This document shows, one piece after another, positions 1 through 4,616 of a DNA stretch of 5,608 nucleotides. The number at the start of each line of letters is the position of its first letter. Positions within the stretch are counted from its first letter, which is position 1. Under the pieces are notes generated by a model that worked only from the letters and a program-made list of their open reading frames with translations, ran no database searches and had not been told where the DNA came from. The DNA comes from Burkholderiales bacterium (GTDB lineage: Bacteria; Pseudomonadota; Gammaproteobacteria; Burkholderiales; Thiobacillaceae): the NCBI GenBank assembly GCA_005790965.1, contig SXTL01000034.1:1-5608 (forward strand), written 5' to 3'. Position numbers and translations under genes: made by a program.

Positions 1-982
1 CCTGCGCCCAGAGGTAGAACGCGGCATCGGGTGCCTTGAAGTGCAGCACATCCTGAAGCATGGGCATGACGGCGGCAAATTTTTCGCGGTATTGGCGGCG
101 GTTGTCCTCGACATGTGCCTCGTCGTTCCAGGCAGCGGCGGAGGCCGCCTGGACCGGCGGGCTCATGGCGCAGCCATGATAGGTGCGATAGAGGAAAAAG
201 TCCTTGAGGATAGCGGCGTCGCCGGCCACAAATCCGGAGCGCAGGCCCGGCACATTGGAGCGCTTGGACAGCGAGTTGAAGACCACCAAGCGTTCTGTGC
301 CGCGTCCGAGTTGTTGTGCGGCGGTGAGTGCGCCCAGAGGCGGGGTATCAAAATAGATTTCGGAATAACACTCGTCGGAGGCAATGAGGCAGCCGTGCCG
401 GTCGGACAATTCAAAGATAGCGCGCCAGTCGTCCAGATTCAGTACATGGCCGGTCGGGTTACCGGGCGAGCAGACGAAGATCAGGTGAGCGTCGGCCCAG
501 ACCTCTTCCGGTACGGACGCCAGGGGCAGACGGAAATTGTCCCCGGGGAGGGTATTGAGAAAATAGGGCACGGCCCCAGCGAGCAGCGCCGCACCCTCGT
601 AGATTTGATAGAAGGGGTTGGGCGATACAACCCGCTTCACATGTTTTTTGGGGTTGACCACGGCTTGGACAAAGGCGAACAGGGCCTCGCGGCTGCCATT
701 GACTGGCAATACCTGCGTCGCCGGGTCGAGCGTCACGCCGTAGCGCCGCGCGCACCAAGCGGCGATGGCGCTGCGCAAAGGGTCTGAACCAGCGGTCAGC
801 GGATAGTGGGCCAGTCCGCCGATGTTCTCTACCAGCGCGGTTTTGATGAAGTCGGGCGTGGCGTGTTTGGGTTCGCCAATCGACAAGTTGATCGCGCGTT
901 TTTGCGCCGGCTGGACACCCTCAAAGAGGGCGCGCAGCTTTTGGAACGGGTAGGGCTGGAGTTGGGTAAGACGAGGATTCAC
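1..982 (-). CDS. dapC: N-succinyldiaminopimelate aminotransferase (DapC), 3' end cut off by window edge
   Basis: PLP-dependent class I/II aminotransferase of the succinylase branch of lysine/meso-diaminopimelate synthesis. It interconverts N-succinyl-2-amino-6-ketopimelate plus glutamate and N-succinyl-LL-diaminopimelate plus 2-oxoglutarate in the cytoplasm. One uninterrupted minus-strand frame gives 327 codons; from family knowledge the full protein is near 395-400 residues, so about 70 C-terminal residues lie outside. Visible landmarks: N-terminal LQPYPF (8-13) and LSIGEPKHATP (33-43), SPGNPTG (172-178, Asn175 contacts PLP), SDECYSEIY (202-210, Asp203 and Tyr206 contact PLP), SLSKRSN with the Schiff-base lysine Lys240, GLRSGF with Arg248, and the DapC-typical YHGCAMSPPVQ (268-278). 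The start is GTG at 982: homology begins exactly there (MNPRLTQLQPYPF) and no in-frame ATG lies nearby upstream. No clear Shine-Dalgarno precedes it. A TATAAT lies 43 bases upstream of the start codon. dapD often follows dapC in proteobacteria but would be outside this window. ArgD/AspC-type aminotransferases are less likely given these motifs. Confidence 0.93.
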   Translation of the reverse strand, partial: MNPRLTQLQPYPFQKLRALFEGVQPAQKRAINLSIGEPKHATPDFIKTALVENIGGLAHYPLTAGSDPLRSAIAAWCARRYGVTLDPATQVLPVNGSREALFAFVQAVVNPKKHVKRVVSPNPFYQIYEGAALLAGAVPYFLNTLPGDNFRLPLASVPEEVWADAHLIFVCSPGNPTGHVLNLDDWRAIFELSDRHGCLIASDECYSEIYFDTPPLGALTAAQQLGRGTERLVVFNSLSKRSNVPGLRSGFVAGDAAILKDFFLYRTYHGCAMSPPVQAASAAAWNDEAHVEDNRRQYREKFAAVMPMLQDVLHFKAPDAAFYLWAQ

Positions 983-1024
983 GGAGACGGGTTCAGACGC
1001 TGGGCGGCATAGATTAAGGCGGGC

Positions 1025-1030
1025 ATTATA
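1025..1030 (-). promoter_or_regulatory. Predicted -10 box for dapC
   Basis: Read on the minus strand, 1030 to 1025 is a perfect sigma-70 TATAAT. Transcription would start near 1018, leaving a leader of about 36 bases before the GTG start of dapC. The -35 position at 17-base spacing (1053-1048, TTCTGG) matches the TTGACA consensus poorly. The promoter may therefore depend on an activator or be weak. The call rests on the hexamer and its placement in the only non-coding gap upstream of dapC. Confidence 0.45.
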
Positions 1031-1044
1031 GCGCTGCGCTCGGA

Positions 1045-1066
1045 TGGCCAGAAGCATTGCTGGCCA
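1045..1066. repeat. Perfect inverted repeat in divergent promoter region, possible operator
   Basis: TGGCCAG (1045-1051) and CTGGCCA (1060-1066) form a perfect 7-bp inverted repeat with an 8-base spacer. The half-site centres are 15 bases apart. The repeat sits between the divergent dapC and EamA-family genes and covers the place where a -35 box for the TATAAT at 1030-1025 would fall. It could be a binding site for a dimeric regulator of either gene or both. A hairpin role is also possible, but no T-run follows on either strand, so a terminator is unlikely. The function is inferred only from symmetry and position. Confidence 0.35.
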
Positions 1067-1097
1067 ATTGGGCCCGTGACTGCGATGATAGCGCCCC

Positions 1098-2003
1098 ATG
1101 TTCTTCCAGCGCCCAAGCCCCACACTGATCCCGGTTTTCGCCCTCTTGATTGCCGCCACGGCCTGGGGTTCGGTGTGGTATCCCTATCGTCTGCTGAACG
1201 AAGTGGGGATTGGAGGCGGGTTGGCTTCGATTCTGACCTATGGCTTGAGTTTGCCCTTTTTGGGGTGGCTGTATGGCGCGCAGAGCCAGGCCTATCGGCG
1301 ATTCTGGAAGGGATTGCTGCTCTTGGCCCTGGCCACGGGCTGGACCAACCTCTCCTATGTTCTGGCGGTGTTGAACGGCGAGATTCTGCGCGTCATGTTG
1401 TTGTTTTATTTGGCACCGGTATGGACGCTGCTATTTTCCTGGGCGCTGCTGGGCGAGGTCCCCGATCGGCGCGGTTATGCGGTGTTTGTGCTGGCCCTGG
1501 CTGGCGCTTGGGTGATGCTGGATGTCGGTCATGGCTGGCCGTTGCCAACGAATGGGGGGGAATGGCTGGGGCTGGCCTCCGGCATGGGTTTTGCCCTTGC
1601 CAATGTCCTTACCCGGCAATTGGCGCCCGTGCCAGTGGGGGTGCGCAGTCTGTGGATCTTTGTCGGGGTGCTTGTGGTTTCGCTGCCCGCCTTGGCCTAT
1701 GAGGCCACCCTTCCGGGCGCCGGAGCCTGGCTTGTGGTGCTGACGGGTTGGGACGCCTGGCTGTGGATCTTGCTCATTGCGGTGGTCTTGTTTTTTGCTA
1801 CGCACGCAGTTCAGTATGGTTTGGCACATATTCCGCCCAACCGAGGCATCATCATTTTGTTGTTTGAACTCATTGTCGTGGCGGTGACGGGCGTGTGGTG
1901 GGCGAACGAGATTATCGAGATAAATGAATGGATTGGCGGCGCGATGATTCTTGCGGCGACCCTCGTAACGGCCAAAGGCAAAGACCATGGTCCGGCTCAC
2001 TGA
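1098..2003 (+). CDS. EamA/DMT-superfamily membrane transporter
   Basis: This 301-residue inner-membrane protein of the drug/metabolite transporter superfamily has two EamA repeats. About ten hydrophobic helices can be placed near residues 10-28, 41-60, 70-92, 95-117, 124-142, 155-173, 183-200, 218-240, 247-267 and 276-292. The helix-4 signature FYLAPVWTLLFSWALLGE (103-120) and its counterpart in the second half (about 250-271, followed by EWIGGAMILAATL) are typical EamA repeat ends. Length matches the family norm of about 300. The substrate cannot be read from the sequence; relatives export amino acids, metabolites or drugs. ATG 1098 is the first possible start because TAG at 1089-1091 closes the frame upstream. 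No Shine-Dalgarno is visible, so initiation may be weak or near-leaderless. The 3' end overlaps the next gene by 17 bases, making this the first gene of an apparent three-gene operon ending in radA. Confidence 0.9.
   Translation: MFFQRPSPTLIPVFALLIAATAWGSVWYPYRLLNEVGIGGGLASILTYGLSLPFLGWLYGAQSQAYRRFWKGLLLLALATGWTNLSYVLAVLNGEILRVMLLFYLAPVWTLLFSWALLGEVPDRRGYAVFVLALAGAWVMLDVGHGWPLPTNGGEWLGLASGMGFALANVLTRQLAPVPVGVRSLWIFVGVLVVSLPALAYEATLPGAGAWLVVLTGWDAWLWILLIAVVLFFATHAVQYGLAHIPPNRGIIILLFELIVVAVTGVWWANEIIEINEWIGGAMILAATLVTAKGKDHGPAH
1974..1978 (+). promoter_or_regulatory. Ribosome binding site of the VOC gene
   Basis: AAAGG lies 8 bases before the ATG at 1987, inside the end of the transporter gene. 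It supports the ATG at 1987 as the start despite the 17-base overlap. Confidence 0.5.
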
Positions 2004-2397
2004 ACTCTTGCATGCCTCTTTGCTAGTAGCTGACTTGCCCACGGCGCGGGCCTTTTACGAGGGTGTCTTAGGCTTGACCCCCGATGCTAACCGTCCTGAT
2101 CTGAATTTTGAGGGCGTTTGGTATGCGGTGGGTGGGGGCGCGATTCACCTGTTGGCTTTGCCCAACCCAGACCCGCTCACCGGCCGGCCAGAGCACGGTG
2201 GGCGCGACCGCCATGTGGCGTTGGGCGTGGTCGGTTGGGCCGAACTGCGCGCCCGCCTGGATGCACAAGGCCTGCCTTATAGCCTGAGCCGTTCGGGTCG
2301 TGCCGCCCTGTTTGTACGCGATCCGGACGGCAATGCCCTGGAACTGATCGAGATGCCGCCAAGTCACACAGAAAAGGACTCAGAATCGCATGGCTAA
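1987..2397 (+). CDS. VOC-family (glyoxalase/dioxygenase fold) metalloprotein
   Basis: This 136-residue single-module vicinal-oxygen-chelate protein carries two beta-alpha-beta-beta-beta units. The first starts LHASLLVADLPTARAFYEGVLGL (residues 8-30). The second starts at RHVALGV (75-81) and ends with the hallmark DPDGNALELIE (112-122). By comparison with FosA (His7, His64, Glu110), the metal ligands should be His9, His76 and Glu119, all present, so a metal-dependent enzyme is likely. It does not look like FosA itself: the potassium-loop and fosfomycin-contact residues at its C-terminus are not recognisable. The substrate is unknown; family members act as glyoxalases, isomerases, extradiol dioxygenases or thiol transferases. 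The start is supported by AAAGG at 1974-1978 and by homology beginning near residue 5. The gene overlaps the transporter by 17 bases and radA by 8, implying co-transcription and translational coupling. The last ten or so residues are polar and variable-looking, probably shaped by the embedded radA ribosome binding site. Confidence 0.88.
   Translation: MVRLTELLHASLLVADLPTARAFYEGVLGLTPDANRPDLNFEGVWYAVGGGAIHLLALPNPDPLTGRPEHGGRDRHVALGVVGWAELRARLDAQGLPYSLSRSGRAALFVRDPDGNALELIEMPPSHTEKDSESHG
2372..2378 (+). promoter_or_regulatory. Ribosome binding site of radA
   Basis: AAAAGGA lies inside the 3' end of the VOC gene and ends 11 bases before the radA ATG at 2390. The spacing is slightly long but usable. 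It selects this start, which places the four-cysteine zinc motif right at the N-terminus as in other RadA proteins. Confidence 0.5.
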
Positions 2398-3751
2398 GGA
2401 CAAGACCCTTTTTGTTTGCAATGAATGTGGCGGTCAGGCGCAGAAATGGCAGGGCCAGTGTCCACAGTGTCTGGCCTGGAATACGCTGACCGAGCAGGTG
2501 GTGGAGGTGCGGTCGGCTTCGGCGCGCCACGCTAGCCTGGCTGGGAGCGGCGCGTTGATGCGGCTGGCGAGCGTCGACGCCAAGGATGCGCCGCGCGTCG
2601 CGACTGGCATTTCCGAGTTCGATCGGGTGCTGGGCGGGGGCCTGGTGAAGGGCGGGGTGGTGCTCCTGGGGGGTGACCCCGGCATTGGCAAATCAACCTT
2701 GCTGCTGCAGGCCTTGGCCCATTTGGCCTCGGCCTTGTCGGTGTTGTATGTCAGCGGCGAGGAGTCGGCCCAACAAATCGCCTTGCGAGCGCAACGCCTG
2801 GAATTGGGCCAGACCGATATGCCGTTGTTGCCGGAAACCCGTTTGGAAACAGTTCTCGCCACCCTGGAGGCCGAACGCCCGGCGATCGCGGTCATTGATT
2901 CGATCCAGACCGTGTATACCGAGCAATTGACCTCCGCACCAGGTTCGGTGGCGCAGGTGCGCGAATGTGCACAGGCCTTGACCCGTTACGCCAAGCGGAG
3001 CGGTACGACCCTGATTCTAGTGGGTCATGTCACCAAGGAGGGCACCTTGGCCGGGCCGCGCGTTCTGGAACATATTGTCGATACGGTGCTGTATTTTGAA
3101 GGCGATTCGGGCTCGAGTTTTCGCATGGTGCGCGCCTTCAAGAACCGCTTCGGCGCAGTCAACGAACTGGGTGTGTTCGCCATGACCGAGAAGGGCTTGA
3201 AGGCCGTGAACAACCCTTCGGCCCTGTTTCTGAATCGCAGCGAGCGCGAGGTTCCGGGTTCTTGCGTGGTGGTCGCGCAAGAGGGCACGCGGCCCCTGTT
3301 GGTCGAGATTCAGGCGCTGGTCGATACAGCGCACACGCCCAGTGCGCGCCGACTGACGGTGGGCCTCGATCAGAACCGCCTCGCCATGTTGCTGGCGGTA
3401 TTGCACCGCCATGGAGGTATCGCTTGTTATGACCAGGATGTGTTCGTCAATGCCGTTGGGGGCGTGCGCGTGTTGGAGCCGGCGGCTGATCTGGTGGTAT
3501 TGCTGTGTATTGTGTCGTCGCTCCGCAACAAACCCTTGCCCCATAGCATCGCAGTCTTTGGTGAGGTCGGTTTAGGTGGAGAAATTCGCCCGGTACAGCG
3601 CGGTCAGGAACGCCTGAAGGAGGCCGTTAAGCTTGGATTTACGCGAATCTTGTTGCCCAAAGCCAATCTGCCTAAGCAGGCGATGAGCGGGGTGAGCCTG
3701 CACGGCGTCGCGCACTTAAGTGAAGCCCTGGATTTTTTGCGCAGCTTGTAG
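2390..3751 (+). CDS. radA: DNA repair protein RadA (Sms), branch-migration ATPase
   Basis: This 453-residue cytoplasmic RecA-related ATPase promotes branch migration of recombination intermediates alongside RecA in double-strand-break and stalled-fork repair; E. coli RadA is about 460 residues, so this one is full length. Domains in order: a zinc motif CxxC-x10-CxxC with Cys10, Cys13, Cys24 and Cys27; a RecA-like ATPase core with Walker A GDPGIGKST (95-103, Lys101) and Walker B AVID (167-170); the RadA-specific KNRFG (251-255); and a Lon-protease-like C-terminal domain with DQNRLAMLLAVL (327-338) and GEVGLGGEIRPV (391-402). All key residues are intact. The ATG at 2390 overlaps the VOC gene by 8 bases. 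It is the last gene of the apparent operon and converges with the dehydrogenase gene across a 124-base spacer. No LexA-type operator was noticed immediately upstream, which lies inside coding DNA. The family call is very safe. Confidence 0.98.
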   Translation: MAKDKTLFVCNECGGQAQKWQGQCPQCLAWNTLTEQVVEVRSASARHASLAGSGALMRLASVDAKDAPRVATGISEFDRVLGGGLVKGGVVLLGGDPGIGKSTLLLQALAHLASALSVLYVSGEESAQQIALRAQRLELGQTDMPLLPETRLETVLATLEAERPAIAVIDSIQTVYTEQLTSAPGSVAQVRECAQALTRYAKRSGTTLILVGHVTKEGTLAGPRVLEHIVDTVLYFEGDSGSSFRMVRAFKNRFGAVNELGVFAMTEKGLKAVNNPSALFLNRSEREVPGSCVVVAQEGTRPLLVEIQALVDTAHTPSARRLTVGLDQNRLAMLLAVLHRHGGIACYDQDVFVNAVGGVRVLEPAADLVVLLCIVSSLRNKPLPHSIAVFGEVGLGGEIRPVQRGQERLKEAVKLGFTRILLPKANLPKQAMSGVSLHGVAHLSEALDFLRSL

Positions 3752-3875
3752 GCCGCTAGCCCCCGCTCATAGCTGATTGTCGTGGTAGGAGGCCCGTCCT
3801 CTGGCCGAGGGGTCTAAAGAAAACGCCACAGGTTTGTAAAGCGCCGGCAGCGGGCGGCGCTCTTACGGGGCGGCG
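3752..3875. other. Convergent spacer between radA and the dehydrogenase gene
   Basis: This 124-base gap lies between two stop codons facing each other. No gene is visible. It holds two mutually exclusive 4-bp stems sharing CCTC at 3798-3801 (with GAGG at 3789-3792, or with GAGG at 3807-3810), neither followed by a T-run. It also holds a stronger GC-rich hairpin at 3840-3861. Transcription from both sides must end here, but no classical intrinsic terminator for radA stands out, so Rho-dependent or weak termination is possible. Confidence 0.6.
3840..3861 (-). terminator. Possible weak intrinsic terminator after the dehydrogenase gene
   Basis: AGCGCCG (3840-3846) and CGGCGCT (3855-3861) form a perfect 7-bp GC-rich stem with an 8-base loop. 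Read on the minus strand it comes 14 bases after the TAG stop (3878-3876) of the short-chain dehydrogenase. It is followed by only two more T residues before A and C, so the U-tract is poor. On the plus strand it is followed by CTTACGGGG and looks even less like a terminator. Confidence 0.3.
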
Positions 3876-3877
3876 CT
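3852..3877. repeat. 10-bp direct repeat at the end of the dehydrogenase gene
   Basis: GGGCGGCGCT occurs at 3852-3861 and again at 3868-3877, separated by 6 bases. The second copy overlaps the TAG stop (3878-3876) of the minus-strand dehydrogenase gene. Both copies contain CGGCGCT, which can pair with AGCGCCG at 3840-3846, so two alternative hairpins are possible. It may be a slippage duplication in GC-rich DNA. Confidence 0.5.
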
Positions 3878-4616
3878 ATTCCGCAGTGAGGCGGCCCGGG
3901 CGCCAGTTCAGGCGTTGTCCGCGCCATGCCGGGTCGGGGCGTTCCAGCAGGGCCAGGAGGTCGTGCGCCAGGTCCTGCGGAGTGGGTAGGGTAGTTTTAT
4001 CTTCACCCGGGTGGCTGAGTGCGCGTTGTGGGGCACGGATGGGGCCGGGAACCAGCAGGTGAATGCGCAGTGCCGGTTCGTTATGCCACTCGGCGGCTTG
4101 GATGCGGAAATAGCTCTCTAATGCGGCTTTCGATACAGCAAATCCGCCCCAGAAGGCGGTTGGGTGGGCGCCGTGGGTCTCGCTAATTAGTATGACGGGG
4201 GCATCGCTGGCGCGGCGCAACAGGGGCGTGCAGGCTTGGTTGACCAGGAAGGGGGCGACGCTGTTGACGCGGAATTGTTCCAGCCATTCCGCTGCGCTTT
4301 GTTGCGGCAGCGGCGAGGGAGCCAGATAGGCACTGGCGGCGTGAATAATACCATCGAGGCGGCCCAGTCGAATCCGGATGGCACCGGCTAGCGCGTCATA
4401 CTGGTCATCGACAGCAGTGCCAAAATCCATGGGAAATAAGGCTGGTTCAGGCCCGCCGGCGGCGCTGATGGCATCGTAGGTTTTTTCCAGCGCCGGCAGG
4501 CTTCGGCCCAGAAGGATTACGGTGGCGCCGGCCTGGCCAAGGGCTAAGGCAACGGCTGAACCGATGCCACCCCCGGCACCGGTTACGAGATAAGTTTTGT
4601 TAGCGAAGAAGGTCAT
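3876..4616 (-). CDS. Short-chain dehydrogenase/reductase, YciK-like, with Phe at the catalytic Tyr position
   Basis: This 246-residue cytoplasmic Rossmann-fold protein of the classical SDR family most resembles the YciK-type oxidoreductases. The cofactor motif TGAGGGIG is at residues 12-19, followed by LLGRS (35-39), where the Arg after the second strand suggests NADP(H) preference. HAAS (92-95) stands in place of NNAG; structural Asn118 and Ser145 (LISE) are present. The usual YxxxK reads FAVSK, with Phe159 (codon at 4142-4140) and Lys163. The PGPI motif (190-193) is intact. The loss of the Tyr hydroxyl makes standard SDR catalysis doubtful: the protein may use another acid, bind a ligand without turnover, or belong to a subfamily with this change. 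ATG 4616 was chosen because it overlaps the hpnE stop as ATGA and puts the Rossmann motif at the normal distance from the N-terminus. Longer upstream starts would overlap hpnE by about 100 bases. The substrate is unknown; the context suggests co-expression with squalene synthesis. Confidence 0.88.
   Translation of the reverse strand: MTFFANKTYLVTGAGGGIGSAVALALGQAGATVILLGRSLPALEKTYDAISAAGGPEPALFPMDFGTAVDDQYDALAGAIRIRLGRLDGIIHAASAYLAPSPLPQQSAAEWLEQFRVNSVAPFLVNQACTPLLRRASDAPVILISETHGAHPTAFWGGFAVSKAALESYFRIQAAEWHNEPALRIHLLVPGPIRAPQRALSHPGEDKTTLPTPQDLAHDLLALLERPDPAWRGQRLNWRPGRLTAE

Larger units (their letters stand above)
983..1097. other. Divergent intergenic spacer dapC / EamA transporter
   Basis: This 115-base gap lies between the GTG of dapC (minus) and the ATG of the transporter (plus). 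It must hold the promoters for both directions. I can propose a -10 for dapC only. On the plus strand I found no convincing -35/-10 pair; TTGCTG at 1057-1062 has no well-spaced -10 partner. Any short reading frame crossing the spacer looks like a shadow of dapC. No riboswitch or small-RNA structure was recognised. Confidence 0.7.

Noticed and set aside
41..787. 248-codon plus-strand open frame
   Set aside because: It is antisense to dapC, whose minus-strand frame carries every aminotransferase motif. The plus-strand translation resembles no protein and is low-complexity Gly/Arg/Ala, typical of a GC-rich shadow frame.
1045..1066. Inverted repeat as an intrinsic terminator
   Set aside because: No T-run follows on either strand, and it lies upstream of both divergent genes, where no transcript needs to end.
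1076..1702. 208-codon plus-strand frame starting at GTG 1076
   Set aside because: It overlaps the EamA transporter in another frame, lacks membrane periodicity or motifs, and ends mid-gene.
1431..2042. 203-codon minus-strand open frame
   Set aside because: It lies antisense to the transporter and VOC genes. Its His/Gln/Arg-rich composition is that of a complement of hydrophobic codons; no motif was found.
1987..2397. VOC gene as a fosfomycin-resistance (FosA) gene
   Set aside because: It shares the fold and metal ligands only; the FosA-specific C-terminal substrate and potassium contacts are not recognisable.
3017..3544. 175-codon minus-strand open frame within radA
   Set aside because: It is antisense to the conserved RadA ATPase and Lon-like domains; Gln/His/Arg-rich with no recognisable domain.
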